Assembly (NCBI GenBank): GCA_032027005.1
Contig: JAVSMW010000007.1
Location: forward strand, 135,800-199,799
Reading direction: 5' to 3'
Source: JAVSMW01 sp032027005
GTDB taxonomy: Bacteria > Bacillota > Thermincolia > Thermincolales > UBA2595
Length of the DNA stretch: 64,000 nucleotides
Part shown: piece after piece, positions 1 to 7,554 of the stretch
Numbering within the stretch: the first letter of the stretch is position 1
How the letters are laid out: each line of letters starts with the position of its first letter
Translations under genes and position numbers: made by a program
Notes under the pieces: model-generated
Told to the model about the DNA's origin: nothing
The model's database searches: none
Seen by the model: the letters and a program-made list of their open reading frames with translations, nothing else

Positions 1-503
1 ACACTAATTATGACCAATACTTCGGCCAGGCTATTTAATAATGGTAAAATGACTTTACCAAACATAATGTCAGTCTCAAGATTAACATTTCTTAACAACT
101 CTGCCGAATTCTTCTGCAAATGGAAGCTATAATTTTTTTTTAAATAACAGGCCAATAAGCGTGATGAGAGCTTGATTTGGTGGTGATATACCAACCGTGC
201 CTGAATGAATTGATAGGTAAATAAATAAAGGTTCTTAACCACATATACCATGATCAATGAAAATGCTGCTATGATAATAAAACTTGCTGTGTTGTTCAAA
301 TGCAGAATGTTATAAATAAAAAGTAAATATTTTTGTGTAAATATTATCCCGGGGTTATTTACAAGGTTAAAAAAAGGAAGAATAAGGCCTATCCCTAACG
401 TCTCTAAAAGGGCAGAAACAATCATAAGAATTGATAATAAGAGAAAACTCCTTTTTTCTTTGCGGTCAAATATCTTATTTAATTTTTTAAGGAGCTCAAT
501 CAA
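1..503 (-). CDS. ABC transporter, N-terminal membrane domain (partial; PglK/MsbA-like flippase)
   Basis: About 167 residues of an exporter-type transmembrane domain; the rest, including the ATPase, lies beyond the left edge. The protein opens with MIELLKKLNKIFDRKEKRS followed by a hydrophobic helix containing LLETLGIGLILPFF, the typical opening of PglK-like and other polysaccharide or lipid-oligosaccharide ABC exporters; a second hydrophobic helix follows. I chose the TTG at 503 because a GGGAGG lies about 10 bases upstream; it overlaps the stop of the preceding dehydrogenase gene, which suggests translational coupling. Placed at the end of a nonulosonic-acid operon, it probably flips a lipid-linked glycan across the membrane (inference). 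A protein or peptide exporter is the main alternative. Confidence 0.72.
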   Translation of the reverse strand, partial: MIELLKKLNKIFDRKEKRSFLLLSILMIVSALLETLGIGLILPFFNLVNNPGIIFTQKYLLFIYNILHLNNTASFIIIAAFSLIMVYVVKNLYLFTYQFIQARLVYHHQIKLSSRLLACYLKKNYSFHLQKNSAELLRNVNLETDIMFGKVILPLLNSLAEVLVIIS

Positions 504-1455
504 CTTTTGTTAACCTCCCTATGACAAGACTCAGCAGTTCTTTAGCAACATACTCTTCTGTTTTCCACATTGATTCATGAGTTGCCCCACCTATATGCGG
601 TGTAAGAATGAAATTTCTGCTTTTAGTCAGAGCCTGAAATCGATTCCAATTATTTTGCGACTTGGTTTCACCAACAATAACATCCAAAGCTATTCCTTTA
701 AAATAGTTTTCACTAATTTTCTTGATAAGGTATTCTTCGTCAACCAATTCACCGCGAGCGCAGTTAATAAAATATTTATCCGCCAATAAGTCAATGCAGA
801 ATTTATCAATAAACCCATCATTAGCCTCTTCGTACGAGGCACAAAGCAGTACTATGTTGCTCTCCCGGATAAGCTGATGAACCTCCCCGAGCCTCTGAGC
901 GTTAAAACAGTGCTCTACATCCGGGTTATTGTCATAGAAAAGTACCTTTGCCCCAAAGGCATCAAAATAGCGGGCCAGCAGCTTACCCACTCTGCCAAAC
1001 CCGATTATCCCAACTGTATTTTCAAAAACTTCGAAGCCCCTAAGCTTGTCCCTATCCCAATCCACATTCTCCTGGCTTAGAAAAGCATCTTTATAGTTGC
1101 GGAGTAACGCCAATGTCAAGCCAAAACAATGTTCCGGGGTGGCTCTCACATTTGTCAGAAACTCTGTTGCCTTCTTTAATGATACAATCTCTATATTTCT
1201 GTTACTGATAGCGTCTAAATCTAAATGATTCAGCCCGGTAGTAGGGGTGCATATATATTTTAGATTAGGTGCTTTGTTTAAAAATTCCGTATCAATATGA
1301 TATCGGAGTCTAATAAACAAGGCGTCTTTATCCTGCAAAAATATATTTAATTTCTGGTTCTCGAACTGAGAAACCTTGCCAATTTTGGACAGGTAATTTA
1401 TGGCTCTGGAGGAGAAGTTAGCTGGTTCCAGTATTCCTATTTGCATAGTATCCAT
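496..1455 (-). CDS. D-isomer-specific 2-hydroxyacid dehydrogenase (SerA/PGDH-like)
   Basis: NAD-dependent 2-hydroxyacid dehydrogenase of 319 residues. The Rossmann glycine motif GFGRVG is at about residues 152-157. The catalytic set is recognisable as Arg234 (NCARGE), an acidic residue near 263 (VGE) and His287 (LTPHIGG). There is no C-terminal ACT domain, so it is not a full-length regulated SerA. The start at 1455 (ATG), or 1446 (second ATG), lies within the end of neuA, so the two are coupled. Dehydrogenases of this type occur in sialic- and legionaminic-acid clusters, but the substrate is unknown; oxidation or reduction of a sugar-derived hydroxyacid used in the surface glycan is an inference. 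A housekeeping phosphoglycerate dehydrogenase is less likely given the neighbours. Confidence 0.85.
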   Translation of the reverse strand: MDTMQIGILEPANFSSRAINYLSKIGKVSQFENQKLNIFLQDKDALFIRLRYHIDTEFLNKAPNLKYICTPTTGLNHLDLDAISNRNIEIVSLKKATEFLTNVRATPEHCFGLTLALLRNYKDAFLSQENVDWDRDKLRGFEVFENTVGIIGFGRVGKLLARYFDAFGAKVLFYDNNPDVEHCFNAQRLGEVHQLIRESNIVLLCASYEEANDGFIDKFCIDLLADKYFINCARGELVDEEYLIKKISENYFKGIALDVIVGETKSQNNWNRFQALTKSRNFILTPHIGGATHESMWKTEEYVAKELLSLVIGRLTKVD

Positions 1456-2135
1456 CGCAGTTGCGCCAAATCCTCCTCTGTATCGATATTTACCGCTTTG
1501 TCCTTCTCTATCTCGTATAATATTGGCAGGTCAGATATGATTTGCCTGTTTGCCTTTAAATACTCAACTTCGGTAATATAGATAGCTCCGTTTCTTATAT
1601 ACAGACCTTCTACCTCTTGCCTGCGAATCCCTTTATTGTGGCCTTCATGTAACGGCACGCCAATATTATCGCGTTTTCGGTAAAGAACCAGATCATTTAA
1701 ATGCACATCCCGATGTCCGGAGATCAATGTGGGGCTGTTACCGCTCTTAAACATTCCAATGGCATTGTGGATATCTTCATAACTTCGCAGTGGGTTAGTA
1801 GGCTGGAGTAAGAGTGCAGCCTTAAAAAAAATGTTCTGTTCTTCGAAAAAGTTTACAGCATGCAGCACCACGTCGACAGTTTTTGCTGTATCTGACGCCA
1901 GCTCGGCAGGCCTTAAAAAAGGCACTTCCGCACCTAGCCCTTCTGCGACAGCGGCTATCTCAGGACAATCTGTGGATACAACCACTCTATCCACCAATCC
2001 CTTCTGCAAGGCGCGTAAAGCAGGCTCAATAGTGTATTGGATGAGAGGCCTACCTGCTACTTCGACAATGTTTTTTCTTTTTACACCTTTGGAGCCGCCC
2101 CTGGCTGGAATTAAAGCCAAATAACCTCTTTGCAT
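1437..2135 (-). CDS. neuA: Acylneuraminate cytidylyltransferase (CMP-nonulosonate synthetase)
   Basis: Activates a nonulosonic acid (Neu5Ac, legionaminic acid or similar) with CTP to give the CMP-sugar donor. The 232-residue protein starts LALIPARGGSKGVKRKN, the CTP-binding signature of the family, and keeps GRPLIQYTIEPA and VVVSTDCPEIA. I chose ATG 2135 because GGTGG lies 6 bases upstream and the protein then begins just before the signature; a longer frame to 2198 would add 21 residues overlapping the methyltransferase gene. It follows neuB, neuC and a methyltransferase and overlaps the dehydrogenase gene. The exact sugar cannot be read from this sequence. KdsB is excluded by the match to NeuA motifs and the neighbouring NeuB and NeuC. 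Confidence 0.93.
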   Translation of the reverse strand: MQRGYLALIPARGGSKGVKRKNIVEVAGRPLIQYTIEPALRALQKGLVDRVVVSTDCPEIAAVAEGLGAEVPFLRPAELASDTAKTVDVVLHAVNFFEEQNIFFKAALLLQPTNPLRSYEDIHNAIGMFKSGNSPTLISGHRDVHLNDLVLYRKRDNIGVPLHEGHNKGIRRQEVEGLYIRNGAIYITEVEYLKANRQIISDLPILYEIEKDKAVNIDTEEDLAQLRWILCK

Positions 2136-2160
2136 TTTTACCACCTTTAAATACAAACTA

Positions 2161-3012
2161 TTATTGTTTAAATCCCCATACAAGGAAGGCTTGGCCATAG
2201 CCCTCCCGGCAAAGCCAGGGATTTTTACCGGTCTTTCTCTCTTTTGCGGTCAGCCATTCGGTAAACCGCTTAACCAGAACAGCTTCTCCTTTGTCAGGCA
2301 TTAAAGTAAAGGGAAATTCAATGGAGTGTGATATCATTGGCAGGGGGTATAGCCCGCTGCTGTGAACATCAGTAAGTCCATTTTCTTTTGCTATAGAAAC
2401 ATATCTTTTTGAGCCGTAATTTGTGCGGAAAACATCTTCTTTTGGCTCCTGCCTGCAATCAGTGTCAGCGTAAGATTTTAATATTTCATTTATCCAATTA
2501 TACTTTGCCTGAACGTTATTCTTGTACTCCGGAACTACATACGCAATAAAGGCCCCTCCCCTATCCAATATCCTGATTTGCTCTTTAACCAGTGTCTCAA
2601 TGTCAGAAAAGTGCTCCATCAGCCCGATGGAGAACACTATATCAAATGAGCGGTCCGGGAAGGGAAGTTTTAATGCGTCTCCAACTACAAAATCGGCCTT
2701 CAAGCTATTATCCTGAAAAATCCTCTGAGCACGTTCGATTACAGTAGGAGAAATATCCAACAGCGTACAACAGTAATCGGCATCACTGAAGTAGGCAGAA
2801 AGACTGCCCCTGCCACACCCAACCTCCAAAGATCGGCTACCCGCATTAAAGTGCGGGTTTTTTAAAATCTGCTGAAAAGTCAACCAATGGTTTCGAAAAG
2901 CAAGCTGCACCTGATTTCTTGGTTCTTCCCTGGTCCAATGATTATATTCCCGCTCATATCTATTTGCCCAATTGTTGTGAAATGCTGAATAGTCTTCAAC
3001 CTGCTTAACCAT
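2161..3012 (-). CDS. Class I SAM-dependent methyltransferase
   Basis: A 283-residue methyltransferase. Motif I is clear as LEVGCGRGSL, followed by the acidic residue after strand 2 (LLDIS) and by FDIVFSIGLMEHF, typical of Methyltransf_11 enzymes. The ATG at 3012 is preceded by GGAGG with a 10-base spacer; a longer frame to 3156 would overlap neuC by over 100 bases and is rejected. It lies between neuC and neuA in the nonulosonic-acid operon, so O- or N-methylation of the sugar or of an attached glycan is a reasonable inference. The acceptor is not identifiable. Confidence 0.85.
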   Translation of the reverse strand: MVKQVEDYSAFHNNWANRYEREYNHWTREEPRNQVQLAFRNHWLTFQQILKNPHFNAGSRSLEVGCGRGSLSAYFSDADYCCTLLDISPTVIERAQRIFQDNSLKADFVVGDALKLPFPDRSFDIVFSIGLMEHFSDIETLVKEQIRILDRGGAFIAYVVPEYKNNVQAKYNWINEILKSYADTDCRQEPKEDVFRTNYGSKRYVSIAKENGLTDVHSSGLYPLPMISHSIEFPFTLMPDKGEAVLVKRFTEWLTAKERKTGKNPWLCREGYGQAFLVWGFKQ

Positions 3013-3046
3013 TATATGTCTACCTCCACAAAGTTTAAACAGTTGC

Positions 3047-4201
3047 TTAGTAAGCCAGTCTCTTTTCATAGGTAAGAGGCACCTGGGCCAAAAGCTCCGC
3101 AATCCGCACCCCCGCCTGTCCGTCGCCATAGAGACAGTCGACAGGACTATGTCCATTTGATAAATGTTGTTTTACTGCTTCAACAATCTGCCTTCTGTTG
3201 TAACTGACATCAATTACATTTTTCCCGCGTTCCCTTCCCACCTGACGGGTTCCTATATTCACGGCAGGCACTCCCAAGAAGGAACATTCTCTTATGGCGA
3301 CACTGGAATTTCCAATGATACCGTAACTCTGACAGAGCAGCTTTAAAAAGTCGTCTGGGGCCATATTTTTAATAAACAGAATATTATCTGGTTTTTCTAC
3401 CTCTCGGAACATCCTGATCCCTTTCGAAGTACCATCGGAACCTGCATCTACATTGGGCCAAAACCAAAAGGTGGGCCTGCCAATTTCCTTTATGGCATAA
3501 AGCGTTTCCACCACCTGTGCCTTGGCCTCGGAATATTCTGTTGTAACGGGATGCTGCATTACTACCAGGTAGCCGTTGGAGACATCAATCTGAGCACCTA
3601 CCCCGCCATATTTATGCAATGGGTCAAAATCAAGCTGAGGATTCTCCAGAACCCTTGCTGCAATGTCGATGGAAGGACAACCGGTGGTATAGACCCTGGA
3701 CTCATTCTCTCCCATTTTGATGACCCGTTCCGCCGCCTTTTCGGTTGCTACAAAGTGTAAATCAGCTAGCTTTGTAATACCGTGCCGCACTTTTTCATCG
3801 ATGGAGCCAGTGACCTCGCCTCCTTGTATGTGTACAAGTGGAATGTTCATATATGCCGCCGTGATAGCAGTGGACATAGTCTCATAACGATCTGCTATAG
3901 TTACGACGACATCTGGCTTGAGATTATCAAACACAGTTGCCAGCTCGATGATACCAAGTCCGGTTGTTTTGGCTGTGGTGACTAAATTCTCCCCTTCAAA
4001 TACCATATAAACCCTGGCCGCGATTTGAAAACCGTCTTTCTCCATCTGTTTTACAGCTGAGCCATACCGGTCCAATAATGTCGAAGCTGTAACTACCAAC
4101 TGCAATTCCAGGTCAGGATGTGCTAAAATTGCCTCCAGAGCGGTTTTTATCCGTGAGTAACTGGGACGTGCAGTGATAACCACACATATTTTACGTTTCA
4201 T
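3047..4201 (-). CDS. neuC: UDP-N-acetylglucosamine 2-epimerase, hydrolysing (NeuC/LegG type)
   Basis: Hydrolysing 2-epimerase of 384 residues that makes the mannosamine-type precursor (ManNAc, or 2,4-diacetamido-trideoxymannose from UDP-bacillosamine) for nonulosonic acid synthesis. The N-terminus ICVVITARPSYSRIK and the motif HIQGGEVTGSIDE (near 124-136) are characteristic of NeuC/NnaA/LegG rather than of the non-hydrolysing WecB. A second 2-epimerase of the WecB type lies at 29039-30199, so both forms are present. The start overlaps the stop of neuB by four bases (ATGA), indicating coupled translation. NeuC and LegG cannot be separated by eye, and the bacillosamine-forming genes are not in this window. 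Confidence 0.93.
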   Translation of the reverse strand: MKRKICVVITARPSYSRIKTALEAILAHPDLELQLVVTASTLLDRYGSAVKQMEKDGFQIAARVYMVFEGENLVTTAKTTGLGIIELATVFDNLKPDVVVTIADRYETMSTAITAAYMNIPLVHIQGGEVTGSIDEKVRHGITKLADLHFVATEKAAERVIKMGENESRVYTTGCPSIDIAARVLENPQLDFDPLHKYGGVGAQIDVSNGYLVVMQHPVTTEYSEAKAQVVETLYAIKEIGRPTFWFWPNVDAGSDGTSKGIRMFREVEKPDNILFIKNMAPDDFLKLLCQSYGIIGNSSVAIRECSFLGVPAVNIGTRQVGRERGKNVIDVSYNRRQIVEAVKQHLSNGHSPVDCLYGDGQAGVRIAELLAQVPLTYEKRLAY

Positions 4202-5262
4202 GACTGCCTTATCTCCTCAATATCTTCGTAATTTAATATCTCACCTGCTGCTACATTCCTATTAATCTTTTTACCAATCACGTTGGTCAATTCAGTAGAT
4301 GGTATTCCCGTTCCCGGTTTTTTTAGTGCCAGGTGTTCTTTGGTCAGGACCGTACCAGCTGAAAGTCCTTTCCTTACCGCAATACTTTTAGTAAAGATTC
4401 TCCTTAGCGGTAACAGTTCCTGATATAAATAATCCTTATCTACCGGGTTCTCTAGCATCTTTTCAATAAAACGCGTTCCTTCCACCAAATGCCGTAATTC
4501 GCCCGGAGTTATGGATGCAGGAACATCAGGTCCAAACATTTGCTTACTTAAGGTAACATGTACTTCTAATACGGTTGCGCCTAAGGTTACCGCTGCCAGC
4601 CCCGGGAAAACAGTCCCGGAATGATCCGAGAGGCCTACCTGGCACTGATAGCGCCGACGAAATACCTCAAGTACATTCAGGCCTACATTTTCCGGCAGGC
4701 AAGGATATGCGGAAGTACATTGAAGCAAAGCATAGGGAATCCCCCCTACTGACAGGTCCTGCACCACTTTATCAATTTCATCCATATTGCTCATTCCAGT
4801 GGAAAGCAAAACAGGTAATCCTGTTCTTTTTATAAAGTCAAAAAACATCGTATTGTTAATTTCTCCGGAAGCCACTTTCCAGGCCTGAACACCAATGCGG
4901 TGCAACAATTCGGCAGCTTCAACAGAAAAAGGGGAACTTAAAAAAATTAATCCCCGTTCTTCGGTATGACTTTTCAGACCAGCCCAATGATCCTCGGAAA
5001 ACTCCATCCGCTTCCAGTAATCAAACCGGGTTTCGTCCTGGTAACTAAACTTAACCCGCCACGGCTCTTCCGGAGAACTTTCAGCCGATGCTATATGTGT
5101 TTGAAATTTGACGGCATCTGCCCCTGCATCAGCAATCGCATCAATAAAGGCATGCGCCATTCCCAAACTGCCATCATGGCTTTGCGCCACTTCACCGATG
5201 ATAAAGCAGGGGGTTTCGTCACTAATTAGTCTCTCACCGATTTTCAATGCATTTATTTTCAT
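4198..5262 (-). CDS. neuB: N-acetylneuraminate/legionaminate synthase family protein
   Basis: Condenses phosphoenolpyruvate with an N-acylated mannosamine to form a nine-carbon nonulosonic acid. The 354-residue protein has the NeuB barrel (IIGEVAQSHDG at 21-31, VKFQTH at 51-56, VGLSDHSG in the middle) and a C-terminal SAF/antifreeze-like domain (about 290-350, with VLTKEHLALKKPGTGI and GKKINRNVAAGEI). First gene of the neuB-neuC-methyltransferase-neuA-dehydrogenase-ABC string. It starts at ATG 5262, about 55 bases after the stop of the upstream ligase gene. Product identity (Neu5Ac or legionaminic) is unresolved; the pseudaminic enzyme PseI is also a paralogue, but PseI does not pair with NeuC. 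Confidence 0.93.
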   Translation of the reverse strand: MKINALKIGERLISDETPCFIIGEVAQSHDGSLGMAHAFIDAIADAGADAVKFQTHIASAESSPEEPWRVKFSYQDETRFDYWKRMEFSEDHWAGLKSHTEERGLIFLSSPFSVEAAELLHRIGVQAWKVASGEINNTMFFDFIKRTGLPVLLSTGMSNMDEIDKVVQDLSVGGIPYALLQCTSAYPCLPENVGLNVLEVFRRRYQCQVGLSDHSGTVFPGLAAVTLGATVLEVHVTLSKQMFGPDVPASITPGELRHLVEGTRFIEKMLENPVDKDYLYQELLPLRRIFTKSIAVRKGLSAGTVLTKEHLALKKPGTGIPSTELTNVIGKKINRNVAAGEILNYEDIEEIRQS

Positions 5263-5317
5263 TCCAACAAAATCTCCATAAATTAGTTATTGAGAATTGA
5301 CCTTTATTTTAAACAAC

Positions 5318-7405
5318 CTAAAGCTCTGATAATATTTTTCTGGCTTTTTCAGCATTCTGTATAATATCCCTGGTTGCCCTGAGTCCCTGACCAATATTTC
5401 GCTGCAATGGTTTATACCTGGGATCCATGCTTTCAGCCTTTTTGGTAACTACTTCCGGATACTCAGCAGCCTTTCCAAGATACTCCCGGGCCTTTTCTTT
5501 ATCACCATTCAAGTAATAATACTCCCCCACCGCAGCATACGTTTCAGCCAACCGATCAGCATATTCCTGTTCCCAAGGGGCAAGACTATTAGCCTTTTCA
5601 AACTGCTCCACGGCCTCATCTATTCTGTCTGCCACAAGCAGACCTTTTCCCTTAATCAGGTAAAAATTTGGGTTCCCCGGGTCCAAACGGATCGCTTTAT
5701 CCACGTATTCCAAACCCATATTTACAAGCTCAGGATCATTTTCAGAATCACTTATAAACATCAAGTTCTCACCCAATGCCGACCAATATGGACTGGCCAA
5801 TGGGTTGAGTTTGACAGCGGTCTCAAGATTATTGCGAGCAGTAACAAAATCATTAGCCCCAAAATCAGCGATCCCCTGGTCGCCATAATTCTGAGCGGTA
5901 ACCTGCACAACAGAAAAGACCAACATGATTCCGGCCGCACTTATAGTCAAATATCGGCCTATCCTGACGTTAACAGAAAACCTGCTGACTAAAGGGTCTT
6001 GGATTTTTTCTATTTTTTGCAGCGCTCTCAGACACCCGAATAAGCCCCAAAGGAGTATCATCAGAGCAGGAATAGAGAGGTTAAAATCAGTAAAACTATG
6101 TATTCCCAAGGCCAGGGCAGCACAAAGGACTGTCCAGGTCAGGTGCCTTTCTGCCTCTGGACCTTTTCTTATTAGCCTAATACCAACAGCTATGGCTGAA
6201 ATCCAGATTGCAATAAATGCCAAAAGCCCAAGGGTCCCAGCCTCCACCCAGACCTCGAGGTATTGGTTATGGATTTCCTTAGTTATATACCCATACCCCT
6301 GGTATTGCTTGTAAAGCGACTCCCAACCATTACCCCCGGTACCCATAAGAAGGTTATCTTTTACAATTTTAAGGGCGTCCTGATAGAAAACAAAACGTTC
6401 TGTGACTCCCCCTGCGCTGAGACTCAGATTTAGAAAGCGGCTCTGCAAAAAGTCCATCTTCAGTCCCATGACTATCCCGGCAAGCCCAATGATCACAGCA
6501 ACGGCAATGCCAAGTTTAGCTTTGCTGATATCTTTATAATAGGGTTCTATTTTTTCAATAAAGACCGACAATATGCCGGGCAGCGCAAAACCAAGCATCA
6601 TGGCCCAGTAGTAAAACGCTCCCTGCTTTAACGGGGGAATGAAAAAAGTATCAATGAACAAGTACGAACAAACAGCAAAGAGAAATGTTTTGACAATTAT
6701 CCTGAGTCTGAAATTAGTCGGCCCAATTATATAAATCAAAAATACAACGATCAGGGTCAGAAAAGCTCCCCGTGATTTGGCCCCGAAGAAACCGACCAGA
6801 CAACTGTAATTGGCAAATGCATATACCATTTTCCAATACACATTGCTGCCCTTTTCGCCTAAGTAAAGGCCCAGCAATAAAATAGTGATAACGTACCCGG
6901 CAAAGGCATTGGGGTACTCTAATATCGAAAATAGCCTCTCACCAAAAAAAGCCTTTTCATTGTTGGCAAAAGCGCCCCCCAGACTGATAAGAACTACGGC
7001 AATACCCGCCCAGTAAAATATCATCAAGAGTACTTCTACTTCTTTCGTTGTACTCATGGAATACGCCACCAAGGCAAACAGCATTAAATAGGTGATAATC
7101 TGCAAAGCTGTTCCAACAGCGCTAAAGACATCTACAGCAGCAAAAAGGCTTAATATGTATATAACCGTAAAAGCGATGGCGGAGTAATCTATAGCAGCTA
7201 AAGAAACAGCCGCCGTTTTTGGCTTGGTATAAATAAAGAAAGCCACCGCACAGACAGCAACCACTACCTGATATGGATTCCAATGATAATCAAACCATAA
7301 ACCCTGGCGAAACAGCGGGTAGGAAAACAATATTCCAAGTATGATCAGATAAACATAATTAATTCCAATATTATTTTCCATCCTTGTTCTTTTTGCGGCA
7401 GACAT
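5318..7405 (-). CDS. O-antigen ligase/polymerase-like membrane protein with C-terminal TPR repeats
   Basis: A 695-residue protein with about a dozen hydrophobic helices over residues 15-490, including the Wzy_C/O-antigen-ligase signature region (GTGGNGWESLYKQYQ and IHNQYLEVWVEAGTLGLLAF, with the conserved HN(Q)YL). Residues about 515-660 form tetratricopeptide-like repeats (ARNNLETAVKLNPLASPYW, YVDKAIRLDPGNPNFYLIKG, AVEQFEKANSLAPWEQEY). This ligase-plus-TPR layout is common in Gram-positive surface-polysaccharide loci. GGGGG lies 9 bases before ATG 7405. Between the neu genes and the S-layer gene, it may polymerise a glycan or transfer it to the S-layer protein, as proposed for WsfB in Geobacillus (family knowledge; the role here is inference). 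Confidence 0.85.
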   Translation of the reverse strand: MSAAKRTRMENNIGINYVYLIILGILFSYPLFRQGLWFDYHWNPYQVVVAVCAVAFFIYTKPKTAAVSLAAIDYSAIAFTVIYILSLFAAVDVFSAVGTALQIITYLMLFALVAYSMSTTKEVEVLLMIFYWAGIAVVLISLGGAFANNEKAFFGERLFSILEYPNAFAGYVITILLLGLYLGEKGSNVYWKMVYAFANYSCLVGFFGAKSRGAFLTLIVVFLIYIIGPTNFRLRIIVKTFLFAVCSYLFIDTFFIPPLKQGAFYYWAMMLGFALPGILSVFIEKIEPYYKDISKAKLGIAVAVIIGLAGIVMGLKMDFLQSRFLNLSLSAGGVTERFVFYQDALKIVKDNLLMGTGGNGWESLYKQYQGYGYITKEIHNQYLEVWVEAGTLGLLAFIAIWISAIAVGIRLIRKGPEAERHLTWTVLCAALALGIHSFTDFNLSIPALMILLWGLFGCLRALQKIEKIQDPLVSRFSVNVRIGRYLTISAAGIMLVFSVVQVTAQNYGDQGIADFGANDFVTARNNLETAVKLNPLASPYWSALGENLMFISDSENDPELVNMGLEYVDKAIRLDPGNPNFYLIKGKGLLVADRIDEAVEQFEKANSLAPWEQEYADRLAETYAAVGEYYYLNGDKEKAREYLGKAAEYPEVVTKKAESMDPRYKPLQRNIGQGLRATRDIIQNAEKARKILSEL

Positions 7406-7509
7406 TGATAGAATCCCCCTAATTATTTGTTGATTCTACTATTTATTCTCTTTAAAAACTCTATTTCCTTCTCTGTATTAATAATTGGAGAATTGGCAAA
7501 ATCGAACAG

Positions 7510-7539
7510 AAAAAGAGAGTACCGAAGTACTCTCTTTTT
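7510..7539 (-). terminator. Rho-independent terminator of the S-layer gene
   Basis: Perfect stem GAGAGTAC / GTACTCTC around a CGAA tetraloop, with A and T tracts on both sides, so it can act in both directions. It lies 15 bases after the S-layer stop codon and isolates this highly expressed gene from the ligase and neu operon. Confidence 0.9.
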
Positions 7540-7554
7540 AATGTGACTATTCGC

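Noticed and set aside
2136..2198. N-terminal extension of NeuA
   Set aside because: The 21 extra residues overlap the methyltransferase end and precede the family start; a good ribosome site supports ATG 2135.
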